DNA of 64,000 nucleotides from Bradyrhizobium barranii subsp. apii. Lineage in GTDB: Bacteria > Pseudomonadota > Alphaproteobacteria > Rhizobiales > Xanthobacteraceae. The notes beneath the pieces are model-generated. The model was not told the DNA's origin. It searched no databases and saw only the letters and a list, made by a program, of their open reading frames with translations. Of this stretch, positions 34,494 to 42,778 are shown piece after piece (the first letter of the stretch is position 1; each line of letters begins with the position of its first letter). Where the stretch lies: the NCBI RefSeq assembly GCF_011516635.5, contig NZ_CP096255.1, positions 8,257,501 through 8,321,500 on the forward strand, read 5' to 3'. Made by a program: the position numbers and the translations under genes.

Positions 34494-35030
34494 CTAAATC
34501 CGTGGCTGCTTGTCGAGCCAGCGGCGCAGCAGGCGGACATTGCGCATGTTGGCGCAGAACATGACGTCGAAGGCATCGCCCGCGAACGGCACCATGCCGA
34601 CCACGCCGTCGACCGCGACATTGCCGAGCATGCGCGCGGTGAGATACCACGGCGCGCCCAGCGCGCGGGCCTCGCGCACCAGCCACAGCGAGATCGCGGT
34701 GGTGATGATGTCGCCGACGATCGGGATCAGCCCGATCAGGCCGTCGATGCCATAGCGGATATTCGTGCCGGGCAGGATGAAGGCGACATCGAGCAGCTTT
34801 GCGATCGCCTCGATCCGCGCCACCCGCTGCTCCCGCGTCAGATTGCCGAACGGGTTTCCCTGGCCGAACTCGAAGCGAAACTCGCGAAACCCCTGCTCCA
34901 GTGTTTCGGGACGGATCTCATGGCCGTCCTGGTCGATGATCGGCCCGCGCGCTTCGGTGCCCGAAAAACTCCCGCGCGCGCGGGACCCGGAACGGGGTCT
35001 GAGCGGAGCAAGAATATCGTCGTCGGACAT
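34494..35030 (-). CDS. DUF4112-family protein
   Basis: A 178-residue protein. The core ARIEAIAKLLDVAFILPGTN, then GLIGLIPIVGDIITTAISLW, and GMVPFAGDAFDVMFCANMRN, is the DUF4112 pattern with two hydrophobic segments and the PxxGD motifs. The function of this family is unknown. I use ATG 35030 because AAAGG lies about 9 bases upstream; ATG 35036 is nearly as good. The upstream in-frame extension to 35135 is arginine-rich and not convincing. Confidence 0.85.
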   Translation of the reverse strand: MSDDDILAPLRPRSGSRARGSFSGTEARGPIIDQDGHEIRPETLEQGFREFRFEFGQGNPFGNLTREQRVARIEAIAKLLDVAFILPGTNIRYGIDGLIGLIPIVGDIITTAISLWLVREARALGAPWYLTARMLGNVAVDGVVGMVPFAGDAFDVMFCANMRNVRLLRRWLDKQPRI

Positions 35031-35103
35031 GGTCATGGCCTTTGGAGAACGCACTGGTGTGGCGGAAGTTGCCGCGCCGCGCCCGAACGTCGCGCGTTCA
35101 GGT

Positions 35104-35526
35104 CTAAGCCGCAGCCGGCTGCGGCTCCTCGACATATCTATGCACGAGCCAGGATGAAAGCACCGCCGGCACGAATCCGACGAGGCCGTACAGGATGAAT
35201 TGCACCGTGCCCGAATCCGGCCCGCGCGAGCTGTAGGTCAGCGACGCCAGCACGAAGGCGAACAGGCCGACCAGGAGCATCCGCAGCACCGGGCCGATCC
35301 GGCGGACATGGATCAGGATGTCGTCGACCGCACCGATCATCAGCGACGGCAGGAAGCCGAACAGATAGCTGTATTGCAGCGATTTGAAGAACACCGCGAA
35401 CAGCTTTCCGACCTCGCCGAGATTGGTCTGGGCCCAATAACCGGACTGATAGGTCGTCGTCAGCAGCAGCAGGAACCCGCCGACGAACGGACCGACCAGC
35501 GCAAACACCAGATAGCGTTTCATCAA
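35104..35526 (-). CDS. Four-span membrane protein, unknown function
   Basis: A 140-residue protein with about four hydrophobic segments (YLVFALVGPFVGGFLLLL; YSYLFGFLPSLMIGAV; MLLVGLFAFVLASLTY; FILYGLVGFVPAVLSSWLV). It resembles small uncharacterized membrane proteins of Bradyrhizobium (possibly DUF5413). The stop lies 68 bases before the DUF4112 gene start on the same strand, so both may be on one transcript. Confidence 0.78.
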   Translation of the reverse strand: MMKRYLVFALVGPFVGGFLLLLTTTYQSGYWAQTNLGEVGKLFAVFFKSLQYSYLFGFLPSLMIGAVDDILIHVRRIGPVLRMLLVGLFAFVLASLTYSSRGPDSGTVQFILYGLVGFVPAVLSSWLVHRYVEEPQPAAA

Positions 35527-35672
35527 GTATCCTCATCCTTCGCCGCTGTTATAGCAGCGACGCGGGAACCTTGAATAGCGGGGCGCCGGCCCGTCCTGAC
35601 GGGAACAAGCGGCAAGGCGACGAGTTCAGACAGGACTGAAATTCATACCTGCAGTCAGATTGGAGTTTGTCG

Positions 35673-35918
35673 ATGTCCCGGAAATCCGTCCTTATGGCGA
35701 CGCTCGCCCTGACAGCCCTGAGCTGCCTGTCGATCACGCCTGCTCTCGCGCAGGGCCACATGGGTACGCCGCAGGAGCAGAACGCCTGCTCGCGTGACGC
35801 CTCGCGGTTCTGCCGGAAGGACCTCGGCAATGACGGCGCTGTGCAGGCGTGCCTGCAGGCCAACCGGGCCAAGCTGTCGAAGTCCTGCAGCAAGGTGTTT
35901 CAGAGCCACGGCATGTAA
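35673..35918 (+). CDS. Small secreted cysteine-rich protein
   Basis: An 81-residue protein with a Sec signal peptide (MSRKSVLMATLALTALSCLS, cut after PALAQ). The mature part of about 54 residues has four cysteines spaced as in the cysteine-rich repeat family: ACSRDASRFCRKDLG and ACLQANRAKLSKSC. A TTG two codons upstream is in frame, but ATG 35673 has GGAG 7 bases before it. Its mature pattern matches the protein at 36437-36703. Function unknown, possibly a periplasmic disulfide-stabilized helical protein. Confidence 0.85.
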   Translation: MSRKSVLMATLALTALSCLSITPALAQGHMGTPQEQNACSRDASRFCRKDLGNDGAVQACLQANRAKLSKSCSKVFQSHGM

Positions 35919-35955
35919 GGCCGGGAACGATCCCCGGCGCACGGAGAGTGAAGCC

Positions 35956-36186
35956 ATGTTGCGCGAGGAACAGCTCTCGATCCTGCGGGACATCAGCCAG
36001 TCGGTCGCCTTTGCCGACGACCGGCACGGCAAGATCGGCGAGCTGATCGCCGACGGCTACGTGATGAAGGACGGCGATCTGTTCGAGCTCACTGCGAAAG
36101 GCGTCACGGCCGTCGAGGAACACCCCGCAGCATCAGGCGCGAGCGATGCGGAAGAAGCGAACGCGTCGTCCGATCGGTTGATCTGA
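35956..36186 (+). CDS. Small hypothetical protein
   Basis: A 76-residue acidic protein starting MLREEQLSILRDISQSV. The middle (KIGELIADGYVMKDGDLFELTAKGV) has the look of a winged-helix fragment, as in small MarR-like domains, but no DNA-binding role can be claimed. ACGGAGAG precedes the ATG by 8 bases. It lies 37 bases after the cysteine-rich protein gene. Confidence 0.7.
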   Translation: MLREEQLSILRDISQSVAFADDRHGKIGELIADGYVMKDGDLFELTAKGVTAVEEHPAASGASDAEEANASSDRLI

Positions 36187-36436
36187 TCCGCATGCTGCGT
36201 GACGGACACGCAACAATTGCGAATTCATTCGAGCGGACCATTGCAGCCGTGTGACAATCGCGCATACTCGAATCGGGCGGCGCAGCACTTTTCGATTCGA
36301 ACACCACGAGAGATCGAGCGACCACATGCGGGACCAAAGTTCCCGGCGTGAAGGCTGTGACATGCGGCAGATCAAGCCGCGTGCGGCGCCCCAAAACCAA
36401 GTGGTTCAAACCACGGAACTCGGGGACGCATTCGTC

Positions 36437-36703
36437 ATGACACGCTACACGACCATCGTTTCGCTCTTCGCTTTCGCAACCACCGCCATCGTACTCCAGA
36501 CATCGCCCGGCCTCGCCTTCTCGTCCGAAGCACAGCAGATGTGCACAGGTGATGCGATGCGGCTGTGCTCCAGTGAGATTCCCGACATCTCGCGCGTCAG
36601 GGCCTGCATGGTGCAGAAGAAGGCGCAGGTCAGCCCCGGCTGCCGCGCCGTGATGGACCGCGAGCACGCGGCCGCGCGCAAGCGGGAGGCCGCGGCGCAA
36701 TAG
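36437..36703 (+). CDS. Small secreted cysteine-rich protein, second copy
   Basis: An 88-residue protein with a signal peptide (MTRYTTIVSLFAFATTAIVL, cut near GLAFS). The mature part has four cysteines in the same spacing as the protein at 35673-35918: MCTGDAMRLCSSEIP and ACMVQKKAQVSPGC. The two are probably distant paralogs. The tail is basic and alanine-rich. Function unknown. Confidence 0.82.
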   Translation: MTRYTTIVSLFAFATTAIVLQTSPGLAFSSEAQQMCTGDAMRLCSSEIPDISRVRACMVQKKAQVSPGCRAVMDREHAAARKREAAAQ

Positions 36704-36786
36704 GCCGGTTCAATCCCGATCGGATCGCTTGAGAGTTCGATTCACCTCTCTCGTCGGGAGAGGTGAAGATCGGTCACGCGCCGGCC

Positions 36787-36892
36787 CTAGAGCCTTTCCC
36801 GTTCCGATGGAATCGGAACGGGGCTCTAGATTCTTGTTTTGACGCGTTTTCTTGACGCGAACCGGTATCCACTTCGCTCGAAAACGCTCTAG
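36787..36892. repeat. CTAGAGC...GCTCTAG palindromic intergenic repeat
   Basis: A double element. The first part (36787-36829) is a CTAGAGC-to-GCTCTAG hairpin whose inner stem CGTTCCGAT / ATCGGAACG is perfect. The second part runs from there through GACGCGTTTTCTTGACGCG to AACGCTCTAG. The pattern is typical of a dispersed repeat in Bradyrhizobium. Its last CTA serves as the stop codon (TAG) of the minus-strand gene at 36889-38514. Confidence 0.85.
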
Positions 36893-38514
36893 TCGCCCCA
36901 CTGCGCGAACGCGTCGTTGAAGGCGCGCTCGCCGGGTGCGCCCTTCTCGATGGCGATGATGGCGCGGCGCTGGTTGGCGTAGACCAGCGGCACGTCGAAC
37001 CATGAGCGCTCTTTCAGGAGCTGGACGTTACGGGCGCGGTCGGCGTCGACATTGGAGAGGCCGACCAGGAAGAAGCCGTCGGTGACCTTGACCGCGAGAC
37101 CCGCGAGCGGCGTGCCGCGCGCCTGCTCGTTCGACTTCATCAGGATGCCCGGCACGTTGGAGATGCTGCCGCCCGGAAAGTCCGGCGGCAGGATGAAGGT
37201 CAATTCCGCGGTGTGGCTCGCCGGCAGTGACGAGTCGGTGTTGCGGCGGAACGACATCGTCATCTTGAACTTGCGGTCGGGGATCTCGATGTCGGCGCGC
37301 ACGGCGACGTCGGCCTTCTGGTTGCCCGAGGCCTTGATCGGTTCGAGCCGCCACACCACCGAGCCGACATATTGCTTGCCCTTCGGGTCGGACGGATCCT
37401 CGTCATAGAGCACGACCTTCTGCGCCACCGGCGCGACCGGCTGGTCGCTGGCCGAAGGCTGGCCGACGCGATCCGGAATCTTGGGCTTGCTCTGCGGCTG
37501 GGCCGGATCCTTCGGCGCCTCCACCACCTGGGTCGGCGAGGACTTGAACAGGCCGCTCACGGTCTGGATCAGGGGCTTGCCCCAGAGGATGCCGGCGCCG
37601 ACCAGGATCAGCACGATGCCGACGGCGATCGCGCTCTTGAACGGGAAGGCGGAGCCGGTGCGGGCGCGCTTCTTGGCTTCGCGCTCGGGCGCGACGCGCG
37701 GACGCGACGATGGCGGCTGCGGCGTGTAGCGCTCGGCCTCCTCGATCGACTCGTCGTAGGAATAGGGCGCGTCCTGCTCGCCGGCGCGATTTTCCAGGCT
37801 CGGCTCCAGCCGGTCGAACTCCGGCGAGGGCGAGGGCACATTGGCGTAGGTGCGACGCGCGGCGCGGTTGGCCTGCGCGGCAGCGCCGCCGAGATCGTTC
37901 ACGTCGGCGGTGATGTCGCGAAAACCGCGTACGCCCGGTGCCGGCGGCTGAGGCGGTGGCGGCCCGATGTCGGGCGGACGGCGCCCGGGCGGGCGATCAC
38001 GTCCGGCCGGCGGAGCAGCCGGCGGCTCCGGCATCGGCGGCGCCGCCGGGGGACCTGGTTGGCGCGACGCGTCGAAACGCGGGGCCCGCGGCGCACGCGG
38101 GGCGTCGCCCTGGTCATCGACATTGAAGGACGGGCGGTCGGCACGCGGCGGCGGTGGAGCCGGACGGGTGCGCGGAGCGGTCGGCTGAGACGGCGGCGGG
38201 TTGCCCTCGGCGGCGCGGGTGCTGGCCCGGCGGAAGGCGTCTCCGCTGCCGCCGCTGCGGGCGCCGCCACCGGGACCGGGGCGCGAGGCCTCCCGGGCGC
38301 GCTGGGCGGCCTCCGATTCGACCTTGCGGACGGCCTCTTCCAGCGACAGCCGTTCGCGGGTGATCTCGGATTCGGAGAGCGGCGGCTGCACGCTGCGGAG
38401 CTGCGCGATCAGGGCCGTGCGCGCGCGCTCATAGAGCGCGCGACGGCTTTCGCCGGGAGCGTTGGGGTCCAGGGCGGAAATAGCGCGGGCGATCAGCGGA
38501 TAGTAATCAGCCAT
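36889..38514 (-). CDS. Proline-rich single-span membrane protein, unknown function
   Basis: A 541-residue protein in four parts. An N-terminal helical domain (about 1-75: ADYYPLIARAISALDPNAPG) is followed by a low-complexity region rich in P, R and A (75-290), one membrane span (FKSAIAVGIVLILVGAGILW, about 295-314) and a C-terminal domain of about 180 residues that looks globular (DVAVRADIEIPDRKFKMTMS; PPDFPGGSISNVPGI). The topology would put the proline-rich part in the cytoplasm and the folded domain outside. I do not recognise a family. It lies 36 bases after purA on the same strand. Confidence 0.75.
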   Translation of the reverse strand: MADYYPLIARAISALDPNAPGESRRALYERARTALIAQLRSVQPPLSESEITRERLSLEEAVRKVESEAAQRAREASRPGPGGGARSGGSGDAFRRASTRAAEGNPPPSQPTAPRTRPAPPPPRADRPSFNVDDQGDAPRAPRAPRFDASRQPGPPAAPPMPEPPAAPPAGRDRPPGRRPPDIGPPPPQPPAPGVRGFRDITADVNDLGGAAAQANRAARRTYANVPSPSPEFDRLEPSLENRAGEQDAPYSYDESIEEAERYTPQPPSSRPRVAPEREAKKRARTGSAFPFKSAIAVGIVLILVGAGILWGKPLIQTVSGLFKSSPTQVVEAPKDPAQPQSKPKIPDRVGQPSASDQPVAPVAQKVVLYDEDPSDPKGKQYVGSVVWRLEPIKASGNQKADVAVRADIEIPDRKFKMTMSFRRNTDSSLPASHTAELTFILPPDFPGGSISNVPGILMKSNEQARGTPLAGLAVKVTDGFFLVGLSNVDADRARNVQLLKERSWFDVPLVYANQRRAIIAIEKGAPGERAFNDAFAQWGD

Positions 38515-38550
38515 TTCAACTCAACTAGCGCACGTCCCGGTAAGATATCG

Positions 38551-39843
38551 TTAAGCCTCAAACGGATTTTGCACCAGAATAGTATCCTCGCGTTCCGGGC
38601 TGGTGGAAAGCAGTGCGACCGGGCACCCCACCAATTCCTCGATCCGGCGGACATATTTGATGGCCTGGGCCGGCAGGTCCGCCCAGGAGCGGGCATTGGC
38701 GGTCGGCTCCTTCCAGCCCTCGATGGTCTCGTAGATCGGCTCGACCCGGGCCTGGGCGCCCTCGCCGGCCGGGAAGTGGTCGATCTCCTTGCCGTCCAGC
38801 TTGTAGCCGGTGCAGACCTCGATCGTGTCGAAGCCGTCGAGGATGTCGAGCTTGGTCAGCGCCAGGCCGTTGATGCCGCAGGTCCGGACCGCCTGGCGGA
38901 CCAGCACGGCGTCGAACCAGCCGCAGCGGCGCGGACGGCCGGTGTTGGTGCCGAACTCGCGGCCGCGCTCGCCGATCTTGCGGCCGGTCTCGTTGTCCTG
39001 CTCGGTCGGGAACGGGCCCTGGCCGACCCGGGTCGTATAGGCCTTGCACAGGCCGAGCACATAGCCGACCGCACCGGGGCCGAGGCCCGAGCCAGTCGCG
39101 GCCTGCGCCGCCACCGTGTTGGACGAGGTGACGTAGGGATAGGTGCCGTGGTCGACGTCGAGCAGCGCGCCTTGCGCGCCCTCGAACAGCATGCGCTTGC
39201 CTTCGCGCCGCTTGATGTCGAGCAGCCGCCACACCGTCTCGGCATAAGGCAGCAGCTCCGGCGCGAGCGCGGTCAATTCCTTCAGGATCACCTTGCCGTC
39301 GAACTCCGGCAGGTTGAGGCCGCGGCGTAGCGCATTGTGATGCGCCAGCAGCCGGTCGATCTTGTGCGGGAGGGTGTCGAGATCGGCGAGGTCCATCAGT
39401 CGGATGGCGCGGCGGCCGACCTTGTCTTCATAGGCAGGTCCAATGCCGCGGCGGGTGGTGCCGATCGCAGTCGCCGCATTGGCGGATTCGCGGTGCGCGT
39501 CGAGCTCGCGGTGCAGCGGCAGGATCAGGGTGACGTTCTCGGCGACGCGCAGATTGTCCGGAGAGATCGCGACGCCCTGCGAGCGCAGCTTGGTGACCTC
39601 GTCGAGGAAGGCTTGCGGATCGAACACCACGCCGTTGCCGATCACCGACAGCTTCTGGTCGCGCAGCACGCCGGAAGGCAGCAGCGCGAGCTTGTAGGTC
39701 TTGCCGTTGATGACCAGCGTGTGGCCGGCGTTATGACCGCCCTGGAAGCGGACGACGATGTCCGCCTGCTCCGACAACCAGTCGACGATCTTGCCCTTCC
39801 CTTCGTCGCCCCACTGGGCTCCGACGACGACAACGTTGGCCAT
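38551..39843 (-). CDS. purA: Adenylosuccinate synthetase
   Basis: A 430-residue enzyme of normal length that joins IMP and aspartate using GTP in the AMP branch of purine synthesis. The N-terminal signature VVVGAQWGDEGKGKIVDWL with catalytic aspartate, the FQGGHNAGHT IMP-binding loop, the GIGPAYEDK stretch and the late TKLDILDGFD guanine-recognition motif are all present. The gene should be essential. The start at 39843 is supported by the conserved N-terminus. Confidence 0.98.
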   Translation of the reverse strand: MANVVVVGAQWGDEGKGKIVDWLSEQADIVVRFQGGHNAGHTLVINGKTYKLALLPSGVLRDQKLSVIGNGVVFDPQAFLDEVTKLRSQGVAISPDNLRVAENVTLILPLHRELDAHRESANAATAIGTTRRGIGPAYEDKVGRRAIRLMDLADLDTLPHKIDRLLAHHNALRRGLNLPEFDGKVILKELTALAPELLPYAETVWRLLDIKRREGKRMLFEGAQGALLDVDHGTYPYVTSSNTVAAQAATGSGLGPGAVGYVLGLCKAYTTRVGQGPFPTEQDNETGRKIGERGREFGTNTGRPRRCGWFDAVLVRQAVRTCGINGLALTKLDILDGFDTIEVCTGYKLDGKEIDHFPAGEGAQARVEPIYETIEGWKEPTANARSWADLPAQAIKYVRRIEELVGCPVALLSTSPEREDTILVQNPFEA

Positions 39844-40209
39844 TCGCGGGTAATCCTCTGAAGATTTTAGATGCGCCAGCCCAGCTGACGGCCGGAGCCG
39901 TTCGCACGCGAGGCAGCCAACCGGATAAAGGAAGCAGCCTCTCTAGGCAAGCAAGAACGGGGCTTTTTCGGGGCTCAAGACGCACTTTAACCCTTTGATA
40001 TCCCCGTAAAATCCAGAAGCCTTCCATGGCCATTTCGTAAGCTTCGGCCAAAGCGCGAGGCTGATCCGCCGCTGCATGGTCGCGATGCGTCCGCCCCCCG
40101 TTGATGCCACTTCGATTTCCGTGTCTTTGGGCATGCCGGGCTATCAGCCGGCCCGCGCTTGCCGGGCCGGTGCCTCGGCGTACTCCACGCGGGGGCCATA
40201 ACAACCACA
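39844..40209. other. Region between purA and the EamA permease gene
   Basis: About 366 bases with divergent genes on both sides, so it should hold two promoters. A 63-codon open frame on the minus strand (39943-40134) is present but does not look like protein and has no ribosome site I trust. No operator was recognised. Confidence 0.45.
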
Positions 40210-41142
40210 ATGTCCGCCACCGGCCAGACCACGAGCACCGAATCATCCAGTCACGGCTGGATCGCCAACCAGCCTTATTTGCTCCTCAGCATCACCGCGC
40301 TGTGCTGGGCCGGCAACGCCATCGTCGGGCGGCTGGCCGCCGGCCACATCCCGCCGGTGACGCTGTCGTTCCTGCGCTGGACCTTCGCCTTCCTGCTGGT
40401 GCTGCCGTTCGCCTGGAAACATCTCGCCCAGGACTGGCCCGCGATCCGCAGCAGGCTCGGCCTGATGATCGTGCTGTCGATCACCGGCATCGGCGCCTTC
40501 AACACGCTGCAATATTGGGCGCTGGAACATACCCAGGCGCTCAACACGCTGCTGCTGCAGTCGGCCGCCCCGCTGGTCGTGGCGCTGTGGTCGCTGGCGA
40601 TCCTCGGCGTCCGCCTCACCGCGGCACAGGCGTTCGGCGTGGCTCTCTCGATGTGCGGCGTGCTGATGATCCTGCTGCATGGCGATTTCACCACGCTGTC
40701 GAACATCGCGTTCAACAAGGGTGACCTCATCTTCATCGTCGCGCTGATCATCTTCGCGCTGTATTCGGTGCTGACCCTGAAGCGGCCGCCGATGCACGGC
40801 CTGTCGTTCCTCGCCTTCACCTTCGGCGCCGGCGCCGCCTGCCTCATTCCGCTCGAGATCTGGGAATTGTCCGCGCGTCCGGTGATGAAGCTCGACGGGC
40901 CGAACCTGCTGACGCTGTTCTATGTCGCGGTGTTCCCATCGACGCTCGCCTACCTCTGCTTCAATCGCGGCGTGCGCCTGATCGGCGCGAACCGCGCCGC
41001 GCCGTTCTTTCACGTCGTGCCGGTGTTCGGCTCGATCATGGCGATGGCATTCCTCGGTGAACACCCGCAGGCGTTCCATTTCATCGGCTTTGCGCTGGTG
41101 CTGGCCGGCGTGTTCGTGGCGTCAAGGAAGCAGGCGACTTAA
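40210..41142 (+). CDS. EamA/DMT-family permease, copy 1
   Basis: A 310-residue inner-membrane protein of the drug/metabolite transporter superfamily with ten predicted spans in two EamA repeats (first ITALCWAGNAIVGRLAAGH; second from NKGDLIFIVALIIFALYS). ATG 40210 (MSATGQTT) is chosen over an in-frame ATG at 40159. The substrate is unknown; such proteins often export amino acids or metabolites. It is a close paralog of the gene at 41753-42688. Confidence 0.88.
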   Translation: MSATGQTTSTESSSHGWIANQPYLLLSITALCWAGNAIVGRLAAGHIPPVTLSFLRWTFAFLLVLPFAWKHLAQDWPAIRSRLGLMIVLSITGIGAFNTLQYWALEHTQALNTLLLQSAAPLVVALWSLAILGVRLTAAQAFGVALSMCGVLMILLHGDFTTLSNIAFNKGDLIFIVALIIFALYSVLTLKRPPMHGLSFLAFTFGAGAACLIPLEIWELSARPVMKLDGPNLLTLFYVAVFPSTLAYLCFNRGVRLIGANRAAPFFHVVPVFGSIMAMAFLGEHPQAFHFIGFALVLAGVFVASRKQAT

Positions 41143-41150
41143 CTCACCAT

Positions 41151-41247
41151 CGTAGGGTGGGCAAAGCGAAGCGTGCCCACCATGCCAGTTGAAACGGGAA
41201 GGATGGTGGGCACGGCGCGCGAAGCGCGCGCCTTTGCCCACCCTACG
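41151..41247. repeat. Imperfect palindrome of the CGTAGGGTGGG family
   Basis: The left arm CGTAGGGTGGGCAAAGCGAA and the right arm CGCCTTTGCCCACCCTACG flank an inner GTGCCCACCAT / ATGGTGGGCAC stem. It lies between the convergent EamA and DUF1330 genes and overlaps the last codons of the latter. Confidence 0.85.
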
Positions 41248-41647
41248 AATCTCGGTGTGAACTCATCCTGAACTTGCTGTACGCTTCGTTCGTCGCGATG
41301 ATCACGTGCTCGGCGCAGCCGTTGACGCGATGCGGGTCGGCCTGCGTCTCGTAAGCCTCCGACGTCATCATGTCGATGAAAGCCGCAACCGTTGGGTAAT
41401 AGACCAGCGCGACGAAATCCCAGTCGTTGCCATCGTGCGGGCCAAGCGCGACCGCCTTCGCTTCGCCGGTCCACAGCAGCGTGCCGCCGCGTGCCCTGAT
41501 CATGCGCACCGTGATCGCACTGTAACGAAGATATGCGTCCCAGCCCGAACCGTCGCCGTCGCGCGAGCGCTGGTGAAAACGCATCAGGTTCAGCATCACC
41601 ACCGGCGCATTTGCATCGAGCCGCTCCAGGCCCTCGATGTTCAACAT
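41243..41647 (-). CDS. DUF1330-family protein
   Basis: A 134-residue protein. The stretches APVVMLNLMRFHQRS, AYLRYSAITVRMIRARGGTL and FVALVYYPTVAAFIDMMTS are typical of DUF1330 proteins, which have a ferredoxin-like dimeric fold and no assigned role. ATG 41647 is used; a TTG about five codons upstream lies closer to a GAGGAGG site and may be the real start. It is placed in the opposite direction between two EamA paralogs. Confidence 0.78.
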   Translation of the reverse strand: MLNIEGLERLDANAPVVMLNLMRFHQRSRDGDGSGWDAYLRYSAITVRMIRARGGTLLWTGEAKAVALGPHDGNDWDFVALVYYPTVAAFIDMMTSEAYETQADPHRVNGCAEHVIIATNEAYSKFRMSSHRDS

Positions 41648-41752
41648 ATTAACCGCCAATGACACCTCCTCAAGCCATGCCTGCATTGTAGCCTTGCGGC
41701 CGCAAGACTTGTGTCACAACAAGAATCCGGCGCAAGGTCGCATCCAACGCCA

Positions 41753-42688
41753 ATGACGATTGCTTCGCCCGCGCCAAAGGCCTCGAATCCGGCCAGTTGG
41801 CTCAACAACCAGCCTTACCTGCTGCTCAGCCTGAGCTCGCTGTTCTGGGCCGGCAACATCGTGCTCGCGCGCCATGTCGGCGCGCACGTGCCGCCGCTGA
41901 CGGTGACCACCATCCGCTGGTTCGGCGTGTTCCTGATCCTGTTGCCGTTCGCCTGGCCGCATCTGAAGCGCGACTGGCCGAATTTGCGCAAGAGCCTGCC
42001 GCTGATGCTGTTCCTGTCGCTGGTCGGCTTTGCCTTCAACAACGCGATCTCGTACTGGGCGATGCAATACACGGAGGCGCTGAACGCGCTGCTGATCCAG
42101 TCGGCCGGACCGCTGTTCGTGGCGCTGTGGTCGCTGGTGCTGTTCGGCGTGCGGCTGACGGGTGCGCAGCTCGCCGGCATCGCGATCTCGCTTCTCGGCG
42201 TGCTGATCATCATCCTGCGCGGCGATCTCGCCGCGCTCGCGAGCATCAGCTTCAACAGGGGCGACATCATGTTCGCCTCTTCGCTCGTGGCGTTCGGGCT
42301 CTACTCCGCCTTCATCCCGCGACGGCCCAAGATCCACCAGCTTTCCTTTCTCTCCTTCACCACCTTTTGCGGCGCGACGATGCTGCTGCCCGCCGCGATC
42401 TGGGAAGCCCTAAGCGGCCGTGTCCTGCAACTCGACGGGGTGACGCTGGCGACGCTGGGTTACATCCTGATCTTTCCCTCGACGCTGGCCTATCTCTTCT
42501 TCAACCGGGGCGTGGCGCTGATTGGCCCGAACCGCGCCGCGCCGTTCTTCCATCTGGTCCCGGTGCTCGGCTCGGCGATGGCGATCCTGCTGCTCGGCGA
42601 AAAACTCCAGCCGTTTCATTTGATCGGCTATGCGCTCGTGCTCGCCGGCGTCGTGTTCGCCTCACGCCAGGGTTCTGCGGTGAAATAA
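41753..42688 (+). CDS. EamA/DMT-family permease, copy 2
   Basis: A 311-residue ten-span permease closely similar to the one at 40210-41142 (both have NQPYLLLS at the start, AGN in span 1 and FFNRGV/FNRGV near the end). ATG 41753 is used; a GTG at 41711 would add 14 residues. The spacing suggests a local duplication that left the DUF1330 gene in between. Substrate unknown. Confidence 0.88.
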   Translation: MTIASPAPKASNPASWLNNQPYLLLSLSSLFWAGNIVLARHVGAHVPPLTVTTIRWFGVFLILLPFAWPHLKRDWPNLRKSLPLMLFLSLVGFAFNNAISYWAMQYTEALNALLIQSAGPLFVALWSLVLFGVRLTGAQLAGIAISLLGVLIIILRGDLAALASISFNRGDIMFASSLVAFGLYSAFIPRRPKIHQLSFLSFTTFCGATMLLPAAIWEALSGRVLQLDGVTLATLGYILIFPSTLAYLFFNRGVALIGPNRAAPFFHLVPVLGSAMAILLLGEKLQPFHLIGYALVLAGVVFASRQGSAVK

Positions 42689-42778
42689 TTCCGCGCAGCG
42701 AGCCGCAAACTCCCGTCTTCCGATTTTTGCGAAGAGAAGCTAGGTTCCCCGCCAACGAAAAAGAGGGAACGTCCAGAC

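Noticed and set aside
37372..39330. 652-codon plus-strand frame across purA and its neighbour
   Set aside because: It runs antisense to two genes, one of which is purA, and has no family character.
39943..40134. Small minus-strand open frame of 63 codons upstream of purA
   Set aside because: Composition and codon use do not look like protein and no ribosome site is convincing. It overlaps a likely divergent promoter region.
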